Shown in pieces: positions 47,316-60,084 of a DNA stretch of 64,000 nt; position 1 is the first letter of the stretch; every line of letters begins with the position of its first letter. Position numbers and translations under genes: made by a program. The notes beneath the pieces were generated by a model that saw nothing but the letters and a program-made list of their open reading frames with translations, had not been told where the DNA came from and made no database searches. This stretch comes from Phoronis australis (taxonomy: Eukaryota; Phoronida; Phoronidae), in the NCBI GenBank assembly GCA_002633005.1, contig NMRA01000043.1:899588-963587 (forward strand), given 5' to 3'.

Positions 47316-50300
47316 CCCCGGAAAGAAGTGAAAGACGGGCGAACAAGATGCACTTGAGATCCAACTAGAAAACCTTTTTTTTTTACTTGAATGGCAAATT
47401 ACGAGTGTCTCATGCACGGTCCTGATCACCCTTGGGCCCAATATCTCACACACAATTGCCCCCACGTTACCTGTGCATGACTCATACAGGTCCCTTCAAT
47501 TTTTGCCGAACAATTCCGACTTCCGTCAGTTTACTTCCAGTGGTATTTTGAGTGCTTGCTCGGATTTGAGTGAGGCGACTTTGTAGCACCCTGGGATTTT
47601 TACCAGGTCGCTAAACAGAATCTGAGTACACAAATCGAGTCTCATAAAGGAATCATGATCTTTGACCAAGATACAAAAATCTCCCAAGTTGTATTCTCTA
47701 ATGATAACGGTGGAAATTTATTTGGTGACCCCAAAAATGTCTGCAACATTGGCAATCGAATGTCAATGACCTCAACCCCTTGGAACAAAAAATTCAAAAC
47801 TTTGTGAAAACTTGTAAATTTTTGCCTAGTTCCAATTACAAACAATTCAAAACCAGTCAGAAATGGCAACTGCCAAGGGTTCACAATTTTAAATGCGGGG
47901 TATACTTAAACACAGCAGTCCATCTCTTGATCTTACACTTTAGACAAAACAATCTAGTTTGCAATTAATCAATGCTCCTTCAAAATAAACAGAACTCAAA
48001 AAACTGAATGCCAACACATTGGCGAATTTGTTCAACATGGCTCAACTTTTACTCCTTCGCAAATTAATCCCATTCTACAAAAAAAAGCAAATCTGTTTTT
48101 CATGATGAGACTCTTAATCTGGATCGTCATTTTCTTAACAATTTTGTACAAGATTTTAAGAAAAATGAGAATATTTGACCATTAATAAACTAATGCCACC
48201 TAAAATTCAAGGAATTTTTTCATGAGGAAAAGCATGTTTTTCACAAGTTACAAATTCTCTCTTTTCATGTGAGCACCAGTCACCCAAACTGAACATCGAC
48301 CTAAATCAAAGAATTCTTATATAACCCTACTTGTACCAGGTAACACCCACATTTGACTAAACGTCAACCCAAATTCTTAAAATGCTCTCTAAAACATCAA
48401 TTCTTCAGTTTTTCGGCAACCTTAGTTTGAAATTAACAAATCCCCAAGGCATTCAATGCGCTCATTCACGTCAGGTCTCAAACTGAATGCAATTCGATTA
48501 CCTGTGCAAGAAAACAAGTTCAGTCCAAACTGAGTACATACTGCCATTTGCTGGTCAGTATTTTTAAACCTGTATCAGTCTTTAGTGTAACCAACTATTC
48601 CTCAATTTAAAAGAAATGTTTAGCTCCACACCACTGATGATTCACAATTTAGAACTCCTGAGCATTAACTTCATACACACTAGCATTTTACTGCTGATCA
48701 ACCAAGTGTGTGAAGTAGTGTGACAGAGCTCTGGGTCTATTGGCATCTCTGTGACAAAGCTCTGGGTCTATTGGCATCTCTGCACCACCATAGGAAATAT
48801 TCATGGCTAACACTACCTCAGCACTGTTAGTACAAATACCTACGGAGGCACTCAGTAAAGTCGATTGATGCACTTTAAGCACACAGAATCAGTGCGTGCT
48901 AGAATCTATCAAATCTGGAATTAAGTATACTACTAGTAATCTTGGTATACTATTGATTTTTTAAATTAATATATAACTTCAGCATTAATCCACCAACAAG
49001 TATAACTGTCTCATTCAAGGGAAACCTTTCCAAGATTGAATATAATTGCTGGAATAACTGAATAAAAAGCTCTGTAAAATTTAAACAGAACCTACCCCTT
49101 CCCACACTTTGTCACTTCTATCAAACTTGCTACCAATACGCTGGATCAGCACCAACTTTTCTAGGTATTACGTTCTGACCTTGAACTTGTCGTAAACATG
49201 ATTTAGACACTTCTTAGGGTATGACCAGGGACTAAGGACATTCAAAATTACCTACACAGCAACAGAACTCTCCTTTGTCCTGGAGGTAAGAAAGCATTTC
49301 ATTTTCATTGACCTAATTTTCGAATGTCAGGCACATTTTCACAGGTCATGTTGGAAACCATCAAGGTATGTGGCTGTGGAAATATTCCTGATCAACAGTT
49401 TAAAAAGTACCATATAGTATCTTTAAGGCAGCGATCTTGATCTTGTTCAGTCGAAAAAGTAACCGAGTGAACTTGCTTTATACATTCGCTCCGCATATTT
49501 ATGTCTTTGACTGTTGTCATGACGGCGACCAACTTAATAATCTTAATATCACCCATCCACGGTTATTTGTCAAGTTCATCCAACTTTCACAGTTCTAGCC
49601 CACAGTACAGCAGTAATACTTCATTGGTATTGGGAAAACAAATAGAGTAATGCAGCAAAGAAAAACTTACAGAATACGACAACAACAAAGAACATGTGGA
49701 ACTCCAAAGGCGCTAAAATGCCAGCCTAAAAAATACTTGATTGCAGCATTGTGTGTAAACACGAGATTCAAGCGTCACTGAGTAATCCAGGATGACCCTA
49801 TTGTCTCTTGGTGTCATGAAACTGGAACTTATTCCAAACACTAACATTCTAGTTTCCAAATTTCTGCACTTACCAAACTAACCAATTCTTTGGCCCATTT
49901 CCAAACATGCAAGCATAATTTCCTTGTCAAGTAATTCAGATGACAACTAGTGGACAACAGTGTCCCACAATCTCATTTAACCCAGTACGGTAACAAGTTT
50001 GGATTGAGTTTGAAGAAGAATGCAACATTTAAATTCATATGTTCATAATTTCTTGAGAAAAATAAGACATTTTCCACCTTCATTACCAGATCTGTGTACG
50101 GACACTTTACATACAAACACCAATAGGATGGACATGTATTTTCAAATATGTTCAAGAATTACAAAATTCCTGTTGGAGTGTGAATTTTCTGTGAATTTTC
50201 TGTTACTGACAACAATGTACTACTCCTACTACTACTACTACTAGTAGTAGTAGTACTAAAGTACTATTACTACAAAATGTTATCATCCACTCAAAACATG

Positions 50301-50555
50301 GCTTGGCTTATCTTCATTACAAACAAGCCTGTCAACACCCAGACAAATAAAACAGGACTTGGCTGGCTCCCTTACAAATAGGCAATGCTGCAGAGGTTTA
50401 ATTAACCCGAAAATCAACTGGTGCAAGCATATTATATTGTCACATATCTCTGAAATCCATCCACTGGTTTTCTACCATTGATATGACCCAGAAACACTCT
50501 TCTCCCAAAACCACTGAAAAACCCCAATACAACCCTCTTGCCATAAGACTGGGCG
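47316..50555. other. No gene recognised
   Basis: AT-rich. Contains a 31-bp direct duplication (48720-48781, CTCTGGGTCTATTGGCATCT) and a (CTA)n/(TAG)n perfect palindrome at about 50219-50262. Nothing else is supported. Confidence 0.5.
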
Positions 50556-50559
50556 AGAT

Positions 50560-51090
50560 TGAAAAATGACAGTGCCCTAATGATGGCCTACACACTTATT
50601 ACAAATTTCATCAAGATGTGACCAGGGTTTGTGAGATGTTGAACAGACAACTGGATGAAATGGCCACTATGACGTGCTGCAGTGGTCTAAATTGCCAGAA
50701 AATCAAATGACACTGGTACAATACCACCGCATCACATACCCTTGTGTCAAGTTCCATTGAAAACTGGTTGTATGTAGATATCATCCAGAAATGCTCAAAT
50801 GGTTCTCTATATGTCATGTGGAAAGATTCTTCCCCTAATAATGAAATGAAAAGTTCTTTGTCATGGGTGCTGCAGTGGCCAAATCTGCCTAAAAATTGAC
50901 TGGAGCCCTGTCAAATGAAATCCATCCATTAATTCTCTGAATATAATCAGTAAATATTCTCCCCCCCCAAAAAAAAAATTGAAAAGCTCAGTCCCTCTGG
51001 CCTTAGGGGCAGGGCCAGGGGTTTTTGAGTTACCGAGCGGACATCGGGACAACTAAACATGATGAATATATGCGCACATAAAAATGATGA
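50560..51090 (+). repeat. Old modular-repeat copy (subfamily of 5860-7060)
   Basis: GGCCACTATGACGTGCTGCAG near 50660, 'acccttgtgtcaagttcca' and 'catccagaaatgctc' phrases shared with 6270-6850, and a terminal ATATGCGCACATAAAAAT at 51070-51087. Confidence 0.75.
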
Positions 51091-52780
51091 CAATGGATGA
51101 CGAAGATAGCTCCAATGAAGACACCTAACAGAGAGAGCAGCGAAGTTTGGACTTCATGCACCAGCCTGTTATAACAGAATTAAAACTAAAGTGCATCAAG
51201 TTGTTCTAATTTCATTTTCAAAAATATTATCCACTAAAAACGTCAATGAATAGCAAACTGAACTAAAAAGCATATTAGTTTCAGTTGATTATCACTAGTG
51301 ATGTGATATCATTCAACTCTGCCTTGCCAACAGTCGCCTTACCCCTAGGCTCTAGACCATAACTCAGAGCATTATCAAGGAGTTTTATGCAGCAAAACGC
51401 AATGAAATCTACAGTACTACAAAATTTAAATTGTATACAGAAGTCAACCAACTATGTCCGGTCACTCAAAATAGAACAGATGTCAGAAAATCTAGAGTAA
51501 CTGAAGTAGGAATACTGGGCTAACACCCTTTACTTTATGCTCTTGATGAGATTTAGTCACACCTAAAGATCTATCAAAGCACACCTGACCTATGGCCTTG
51601 TAAAGAGAAAATAATGACCACAACAGTACCACCTTGTCTTTGATTTCAACCAAAAAACAATCTCTACCACAAGCTATTGACAGGAAATTGTACAAGTATT
51701 AACTTCATAATAAACTTGTGTAACATACCAAGATACATCAAAGGCCACCTGATCTGTAGTTCTATAAAGACAAAAAATAACCACCACAGTAACAGTGCCA
51801 CCTTGTATCTGATAAGCTTGTGACCTAAAATGGGGTCAGCCAACAAAAAAGTCAGGAATATCCATAAACACAAGAACAGTCACCAGAAAATTGCGAGTGA
51901 CTAAAAAACAGTATGTCCTAACAATGCCAATTTCCAAAAATACCTTGACACAATTTATCTATACCGGTATACCAACTGAAAGAGAAATTGCACAGAGAAT
52001 CACCGAGCAAAAGCGAAAATTGGATTTCGAACGAGATGGTTTTTGAGATCTTTGAAGTTGTGAGTGAATTCCATGTCAAACAAACAAGAAATGTGACCAA
52101 AAGCATGTGAACAACGGAAAAATTGTGATATAGCAACATACTTGCAACATCATTTTGCCAAGTAACAATAAGATTGGTTGCATTAACAAGACAAAAGGAA
52201 GTAAGTTGATATTTACCATAAAAGTATAGCAATGTTATTTCTGTAAGTTACTAACTATAAATATCAGAAACGCGAGACATTTCATAACTTTCATGTTTTA
52301 CTAATAGCACAACCTGTCAGTGTGATGTCACACAATGAACACAAATTTGCTGACCTGGTAGACAAAAATCAAAGTAAACATTAAAGTACCAATTTAACTG
52401 CATTTCAATCCGGTTCATCAAACAGTGAAAAAAATGATAAAAAGTGCAATGCACTTAAAAATTATCTTCATCTTTCATTTGAAACTCCAGCATGGTTGGA
52501 AGTTATAAGTCTACCTAAATCACGAGTATTTTTCCAACTTTGCCAATTTCCTTGCATTTACACAGCAACACAAAGCACAAGAATGAACTTGATGCTAGTA
52601 GTAAAAATGAATAGAATTAAATAGAAGTAAAAACAAATACTAGTAATAGCAGTAAGCTACATGTAAACTTAATGGTGTGACAAGGGAGCTCTGGAAGGAG
52701 CTACAAGTGTTCTACATATTACATAAATATTGCAGGTTTTTAACATTACTGGTATAGTAAATATATAGGTGCCAAGATTG
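51091..52780. other. No gene recognised
   Basis: AT-rich sequence. Open frames up to 104 codons on the minus strand (51918-52232) look random. No repeat recognised. Confidence 0.5.
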
Positions 52781-52781
52781 G

Positions 52782-53067
52782 CCAGTAGTGAAATATATCA
52801 AGTAAACACAGAAAAGTCAGGAACCCCAACTGGGAATCGAACCACAGGTCAATCTAATTAACATATACTGGTAAATTGTCCAAATCTCGTGTGAAAAAGG
52901 CGAAACGCTGCTCATGGGATGTATGACATAACAGTAATTTCACAGATATCGGGTCCTCAGTAACTCAGTGGTAAGAGCACTAGACCTGCAACCTAGAGAC
53001 CTGTGGTTCGATTCCCAGTTGGGGTTCCTGATTTTCCTGTGTTTATTTGATATATTACATTACTGGT
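52782..53067. mobile_element. Foldback pair with tRNA-like (SINE) sequence in the right arm
   Basis: Arms of about 70 bp, 52782-52851 and its complement ending at 53067, share CAGGAACCCCAACTGGGAAT and the tRNA B box. The right arm extends into a full tRNA-like head (52952-53027) with A-box-like TAACTCAGTGG and B box GGTTCGATTCC. The left arm contains only the B-box half. It is best read as two inverted SINE copies, one truncated, or one foldback element. Confidence 0.75.
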
Positions 53068-54210
53068 TTGAATGACAGTGGTTTAACTAGGACAGTCAAT
53101 TTCAGTTCAATTCCAGGTTTGTGTGGCGAATCTGCTTGATTCTGAGAGACAGGTGACATCAGAGAGGGATATGAGATAAATGTTTAAAATAACGGACTTA
53201 CAGCCACTTCCAGAAATACAAGCATGATCGACTGCAACTTTTACCATAAAGACACCATGTGTGCCATTTGAGATCCTAGTTGGCAGTACGTCATCGGTAG
53301 AAACATCAGTTTGTCCACTATGTCAATGTAGTAATTGCCGATATCAACAAAACCAGGAATCGAGCCACCAATACTTATAAAACCGGCAAATGTGCTAACC
53401 ATTCAGCTGATTGGCAATTGTGCATAACGAGTCGCTAAAAGAGCTCGTATGGTTCACCTAAAGCATGTCTACAACGTTATGTATTAGCAGGTTCCTCCTC
53501 GTTCTGTGTAATGACTTGCAGACTGTTTTCATAGACCCAAACAACTTCAAGTTTACCCTAAAATCCAAGGTGGGTCCAACTTGCCCTCTGATTCAGGGTT
53601 GGTGGTCCTCATGGAAAACTTGCCAACCAACAGTTATCACCAGGTGCACGTGACAAATTTTGAATGAATATATACCAAAAACCAGAAAGCTTCAAAAGTT
53701 TATACATACCCATCAATAAACTTCGTCCCTTCCCTCTAGATGTTCTTTCATCCTGTATTATTCTTGCAAAATTAAGCTAAATTCAATCCTACTACTAAAT
53801 CAACTTATTTGACTACATGAGTGGCACCAACACTGCCACAGAGCAAGGACAATGTTGGTGTACAACTATGCAACACTCGGCACCAGTCATATAATGCTTT
53901 GGAGAACCAGACAATCACTCAATAATGACCTTATTATTCAGTGGAGGAAACTGGCTCCCTAAATCAGGGACCACTATATTGAACCAGTGCCCATAACTCT
54001 GTCCTCTGCTCTTTACAGTATTGCAGACAGACTAATAATCTGATATTGTAGTCCTATCGAGTTGTGGCGAGTTGTGGCGGTTGTGCTTGTTTCATTATAA
54101 AACTTATAATGTCATCATTTATGATATTTCCAACTGAATAACATACAATATTCAGTGAAAGTAGGCCTATATCTGGTTAACACAACTAGAATTTGTTCAG
54201 CGTCGGTCAT
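53068..54210. other. No gene recognised
   Basis: Unique-looking AT-rich sequence. Only short, unconvincing open frames. Confidence 0.5.
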
Positions 54211-54213
54211 CGG

Positions 54214-54492
54214 ACTGGGTCTAAGTATCTTTTGCGCATAGAAGGACACCTTAGGAGGCTGTCGATGTCAAAATCGGAAACTGGCCATTTTTACACAAAG
54301 CACGCCAGAGGATATGACGTTCATACCACCAACCATGCACAGTGCTAAAAATGGCCAGTTGAAGATTTGGAGAACTGAATGAAGGACTGCTCGAAAAAGT
54401 TTGATAACGGGAGTATTTATTCAAGTTGGAAGGAATGAAAGGCATCAACAGCCTCCTAAGGTGTCCCTCTATGCGCAAAAGATACTTATATC
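54214..54492. repeat. Inverted repeat (hairpin) 1
   Basis: CTAAGTATCTTTTGCGCATA then GAAGGACACCTTAGGAGGCTG (left), complemented at 54440-54492 with only a few mismatches. The arms are about 55 bp and the spacer about 170 bp. It abuts the larger palindrome to its right. Confidence 0.85.
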
Positions 54493-54494
54493 CA

Positions 54495-55130
54495 CAGGCA
54501 TCCACAGCTTGTGATCATCCCCAATACACTATATATACTACAAGGTATGACACTTCGGACTAGAAATTCCGTGTGTGCTTCACTTCAGCCGTCCATAGCA
54601 AACAAAAACTCAATAAATTTTCAAAAAACAGAGGTTCAACAAACCATGAGGAATTGTTCTTTCTCCCAATACCATTTACAGTGTCCTGCTCCACCGAGTT
54701 CGCAAGAAATTCGTGGTCAAAGCACAAAAATCTTCCCAAAAAGTCACTGCATACCAGCAATATGCTACACGGAAATTGCTGGTTTGTCACGGAAGGTCAC
54801 GACATCAATAACTCCACACTTAGCCAGACATTTCGTAACCTTCGACCGCGTAAAGCATATTGCTAGTACGCAGCGACTTTTTGAGAATTTTGTGCTTTGA
54901 CCGCGAATTTGTTGCGAACTCAGTGGAGCAGGACACTGTAAATGGTATTGGGAGAAAGAACAATTCCTCATGGTTTGTTGAACCTCTGTTTTGAGTAAAT
55001 TTATTGAGTTTTGTGTATGCTATGGACGGCTGAAGTGAAGCACCTGTGGAATTTTTAGTCCGGAGTGTCATACCTTGTAGTATTCTATATAGTGATGGAG
55101 ATGGTCATAAGTTGAGGATGCCTGTGCTTA
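54495..55130. mobile_element. Large palindromic foldback element
   Basis: Sequence from about 54495 to 54770 reappears complemented from about 55130 down to 54860 with roughly one change per 10-12 bases. Shared words include CATGAGGAATTGTTCTTTCT and GTGTCCTGCTCCAC. The central ~90 bp is unpaired. The two strands give mirror open frames of up to 129 codons that share the phrase CSFSQYHLQCPAP. I regard these as non-coding. Confidence 0.9.
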
Positions 55131-55142
55131 TAGTCCGGTTAC

Positions 55143-55176
55143 CTATTTTCGTCAGGCTCCAAAGTTCGTCCGCCAT
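55143..55176 (-). CDS. Candidate minus-strand first coding exon (MADELWSLTKI-)
   Basis: Minus-strand CAAGATGGCGGAC is both an ideal start context and a YY1-type promoter-proximal motif. It opens MADELWSLTKI and meets ATAG|GTAACC, a plausible donor in phase 1. Upstream (55177-55290) is CpG-rich with a CCAAT-like box. This looks like the 5' end of a minus-strand gene. It is upstream of CASK, but phase 1 cannot join CASK exon 1 (38434) in frame. It would need an intermediate exon or belong to another gene. No downstream partner exon was found. Confidence 0.35.
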
Positions 55177-55300
55177 CTTGTTTCGCGTGCAGCGCAACCA
55201 CGCGGGACTTAGCGTTCCAATTTGGAGTGCTCGTCTGCACGTTAGGTACTAACTTATCGGAAGAGACACGTATCAAAGTAATGAGACAAAAATCGGTGAG
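55177..55300 (-). promoter_or_regulatory. Candidate promoter for a minus-strand transcript
   Basis: CpG-dense patch immediately upstream of the candidate first exon, with CCAAATTGG and TGCACGCGAAAC elements. There is no TATA box, as usual for YY1-type promoters. Confidence 0.3.
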
Positions 55301-55757
55301 TTTACCGATTGTTTTTTAAAACCACTTAAAAATCAGTAGATTTTACTAATACACTTTTTTGTGCGTTTTCAGAAGATGTTTTCGAATTTAAATTTTCTTC
55401 CGACGGGACACAAAACATGATCCAGGGTTTGTTTATGCAATGTATCTGTTTGTCCCAGGCACTAGTAGGATCTAGAAGGCCAAAGGAAAAATCCGCAGAC
55501 AAATGCGATACGCTGGGTTCTTAACATTTTTGCCTCACGTTCACCATTAAACTGCATTGAAATGTTGTCCAATTGGCTTTTATTGGAAACCACAGTGCAG
55601 AGCTCAACATCAAAGCTTCAAATCGAGTTTATGTCAATAAAAACAGGCTGTTGCAATTTTCATTACTTCGTTGGCCTTTTTCTGCATGTTTCTCAGTTTT
55701 TACAAAAGGGGGCAGCATATGACGAACTTAGGTGTCACAATAAAATGGCTGCCGAAG

Positions 55758-55941
55758 GCAGTGCACATTTGAAATAACTCGGCACAAATTAAAGAAAACT
55801 TCCGAATCGATGAATGCGGTATATCTGTGAGAGTTAAATCGAATCCTATTCAGATCATAACTTTGAAGTGGAATAATTCGGTGAGTACAACAGCAAGTCG
55901 GTTTTATGCTTAGGCGGACGAACATTGGGTTCCCCAGTATA
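55758..55941 (+). repeat. Inverted duplicate of 62986-63169
   Basis: About 184 bp identical except for roughly two positions to the complement of 62986-63169, which ends exactly at the N gap. See the findings for the assembly implication. Confidence 0.95.
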
Positions 55942-58340
55942 TAACGTGACTTTGATTTTTTTAATCAGTGTGAGGCATAACTCGATGAAAAGCTTCCGGC
56001 ATATGAAGCGCCTATAGCAGCTTCTCCGTCTGTAGTTCACTAGAGATGGTGGGTACTTTGCGTGTTGGGTCCGAATTTTTAGAAAATTAGAACTCCCAGT
56101 TTTGGAATCCTGTATCAACCCCTCCTCGAATGGCCAATTTTGCCTGGTTAATTTTGGGTTTGAAAATGTACTGGGGAGATGTTGATACTTCTGACAAATG
56201 TCCAGGACCTAGAGAAAATCGCAAAATTCTCTGCTTCTCATCATCAGGAACTGGAAAATAAGTGCAAGCGCAGCCGGTGTCCGTCGATCATGTCGAACGA
56301 CGCCGACGGGACAGGGCACCTGCAACTCTATACCTCGAGGTTTCTGATGTACTTACCGACAGGTTTGGTCAGTTATAGCATAATAGATTGACACATATAG
56401 AGCAAAACCAACGTAAGTTCACGATACGAACACTTTCGTCTACAACGATGACCTGAAGATGTGCCGCCCGCTTGGCAAGCTTTTTGACCTACAGGAAGTT
56501 CATTGGCAGGAAGTTACAAATGCGCAGGTTGTTTTGGCTGACGTCACAAGACATCGGGGTTGATCAGCAACGCATCTCCGCGCTAGAAAAGCAGGAGGTC
56601 GTGAGATTACGCGCGGCGACTGAGATATTGTCGTGTATTTCAAATGAGAGCACGTGATTTTGGCTAGATTTTGCTAACCGCGAAACAGTTATTGAACTTT
56701 ACCCAGTTTCATTTGTTCCGCGATATTCTGTTATAACAAAAAATACGTTTCTTAGGAACAGTATCGTCACAGAAACTGGCGTCAGTCGCCGGTTCAGTGT
56801 TGGGCCGGCGCCACTGCGGGATCGCGGTGTACCCGTTCTTTAGTCGATAGAAATTCCGAACGGAAGGTTAGTCATACACCCGGCCCCCACAACTTTCGGG
56901 ACGCCTGTACACACATACATCTGCGCTTTGCCCAATTCCCCGAGGCAACATCAGTCATATGAATGTTGGGCCCCTTCGGCCACTGCCGGTGGCCCACTCA
57001 CACTCAGTACTACGCAGGTCGTGCCCCTGCCGTCCTCTTACGGCCACAACCAAACAAAAACTCTGGCTCCCCCAGGCAAATCAGGCGTTTTGCCTAGGTA
57101 TTCCTGGGGATTTAGGCCTTCGTTGCACCGTGCCATCAGATGATTTTGGCGCCCCGGCGCGGCGGGCTGGGAATGAGTGGCCGGCAGAAACTTTGAAAGT
57201 ACGACGGTTGGACTTGACGAATTGACCAATTTTTCCAAAGCTTCAGTTCTATGCAGTGAAAAGGTTGCTCATCCAGAAACACACATGATGAATTTGTTGC
57301 CCAAAACAAATGAAAAGGTGTCATCTCTGATACTGGCTTGCATAGATGCCTCGACCAGGCAGGCGGGGCCTATATCATTTATAACAAAACCTTTGATGGA
57401 AATTTTTAGCCGTAACTACTTTTTAGAGCGAAATTATCGTGAAGTGTATGGGAAAGGCTGCAGTATGCAGACTTGCGCAATAACCCTGTGAGTGGAATGT
57501 TCCGGCCGGCCACCGTTGGCNTTTTTTTTTTTTTTTTATTTTATTTTATTTTTAGTCCACCCGCTCTTTTGTTAACATAATATCCACAATTTCATAAATT
57601 CGAACCCCCTCCCCCATATTAAAGGCTGGGTGCGCGCATGATCCGAATACTTCAGGAACCAGTCTCGGTTCCATGGGTGTAGCTTCCCCAGGCCTGGCAC
57701 ACTTAAATTCAGTCACCGGTCTAGGCCGTCGTGATCATCACTGGTGAAACGTCAGTGTTTGTTCAACAGCACTAATATTTTTTAATTATCCTCTCCAGAC
57801 CTATAGGCCGGAGTGGACCCGTCATATTATCTATCACAGGAAGGTAATGATAGCGTTTTAAGAAATATATGTACATAAATATATACAACAAAAAATACGT
57901 TCCGGTTAAACTTTAAACCATCGCCATTGCTGACACAGAATCCTCTGAGACGCCAAATATATTAGAAGTCTATGCAAGTCAGTCGACTGACTGAGGGAAA
58001 AGAGGCTGCATCAAAAGGAGGTCCCTACAAATCACTGTATGGTGAGAGTTATGCCCGAGCTAACCGAGACATTTGTTTGAATATACGTATGTAAAATATG
58101 TTTATTAGAGCACTTGATTACCTTCATGTTGACCATTTGACCCTAAAAGTCCAGTTATCTACACCCGGCGTCGCGTTCAAGGGGTTGCGGCGATGGAACC
58201 AATGTGCTTTCTTTTTCAGGATCAGGTTGTGTGAAATCGTACGACGTTTTATGTTTGGGAAGCTGGCTGATGGGGTTCGTTTAACTAAGTGAATGAATGA
58301 GTCTTTTGAAAAGATGCAGTCTAAGCGTGACACTAAAAAT
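55942..58340. other. CpG-richer stretch, no gene recognised
   Basis: Higher in CpG than the intronic part, with a CRE (TGACGTCA) near 56538. Short frames such as MSNDADGTGHLQLYTSRFLM (ATG at about 56291) have no recognised identity. An N followed by T16 at 57521 marks a likely contig junction; sequence style differs on its two sides. Confidence 0.35.
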
Positions 58341-58342
58341 AA

Positions 58343-58672
58343 ACCAGCCATGTGGCTAAACCATACGCAAGGAATGCTAGTATGCTATAAATGAACCATA
58401 CGCAATGAATGCTAGTATGCTATAAATGTGGCCACCAGCCATGTGGCTAAACCATACGCAATGAATGCTAGTATGCTATAAATGAACCATACGCAATGAA
58501 TGCTAGTATGCTATAAATGTGGCCACCAGCCATGTGGCTAAACCATACACAATGAATGCTAGTATGCTATAAATGTGGCCACCAGCCATGGGGCTAAACC
58601 ATACGCAATTAATGCTAGTATGCTATAAATGAACCATACGCAAGGAATGCTAGTATGCTATAAATGTGGCCA
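58343..58672. repeat. Composite 35/57-bp minisatellite
   Basis: Seven copies of a 35-bp core (ACCATACGCAATGAATGCTA plus GTATGCTATAAATG). Some are separated by a 22-bp linker TGGCCACCAGCCATGTGGCT. The period therefore alternates between 35 and 57 bp. Confidence 0.93.
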
Positions 58673-60080
58673 TTCTAAATAGTCCCCGCTTCCACCGCCA
58701 AATTTTGCCACCTCTTTGAGGGTCAACATTTTTTAATCATAAAGCATTCCGTGTTCAAAAATCCCATTTCCACTTTTGAATCGAGCAGGAAGCGGCAACC
58801 ATGACTTCATCCGTTACCTTTGCCCACCCCCGCTCCATCGATAAATCGGGCACTGGGGAGGGTATCATGAAGGGAAGTAGATACAATTCCAAGTTGATCG
58901 AGAAAAACCTTAAAACATGTTCACGTGGCATGGTCGGCGCAGTGCCGAAATAAGTGGGGACAGTAGCCCTTTATGATGCGCCGCCCATGCGCCGAGCACA
59001 TCAACACCCAGACACGTGAAACTACAAAAATGGATAGTAAAAATGGTAAATTGACCGCCATGCAACTAAGCCGGGATTCCAGTTTGAAAAACTGAACCAT
59101 CACTATACTAGTGAAATTCACAAAGGCAATATTTTCGGTGGTTTTATTTTAAATATATGTAATATTGATAACTTTTACCGGAGAATTAAAAAAAACTACT
59201 TTTAAATCAGTTTTAGAAGTTGACGAAGTAAGAGTTGGTTGAAGGAGACTCTCACGTGTCAGACAGTCGAGGAGGGGTTCATGACCTTGTACAATGCGCA
59301 ATTTAACGGATTAAGGTATTCGAAGTACATCGCAAACACAGATTTCTTCTGTTTTTGGGCTGCAAATTTAACTCGTAAACCATGACAGGCTGACACTGTA
59401 ATAAACCAGAACTCACATTAACACGATTAAATTTTGAAAATTTCTTGAAAGAGCGCCAAAAACAACCGGTGGCATCCTCAGACTCACATACTCTTCCGGT
59501 TACCCGTTGGCAAGCATCTGCACCCATGTCTCCAGGGATGGCCTCAAAGCGAATAGTAAATTCTGACTCAAACGGCGCGCTGTGTATGCGTTTACATGTG
59601 TCGGTCCCAAGTTACACTGATGTGTTAATCCCACGTTACATGTGTTAATCCCAGTTCATGTATTCATGCACATTTTCGTATTTGTGAAAATCGAATAACT
59701 TTTTAACATTAAAAAGTTAATATTGTACAAAATTGACTTCTGTTGAATGTGCAGGCTGAAATTTGAGGAATTCTCTATCACCCGACACTCAAACAGCAAA
59801 GTGCACTATTTGCCAATCCGAAATATTCGTTAGGAAATTGGCGTTTCGGTGAATGTTGATGCAGCTAAGTTGATAAAATTTGGCCAGATCCATCATTTAC
59901 TCCGAGCTGGAGGAATTAGCCTACAGAAACTGGATTACGCATGGTTCAGTAAGAGATTTCGAAAAACCCATATAGCGGTGTAGGCCTACCTGGGGTCCCG
60001 GAACTACACCCTTTTAAAGAGAAACTTGAATTCATGATTCCAGTTGATAATTTGAACTTCGTCCAAATTGGACCCTAATA
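58673..60080. other. No gene recognised
   Basis: No repeat family or exon is recognised. A short ~25-bp duplication (ATGTGTTAATCCCA) lies at 59620-59655. Confidence 0.5.
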
Positions 60081-60084
60081 AAGC

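Noticed and set aside
52952-53027. Functional tRNA gene
   Set aside because: A and B boxes are present, but the acceptor stem does not close well, the anticodon stem is mismatched, and half of it is duplicated in an inverted arm; SINE head is the better reading.
54511-55071. Frames of 129, 97, 83 and 76 codons with similar sequences on both strands
   Set aside because: Mirror images from a palindrome; no known domain and no splice context.
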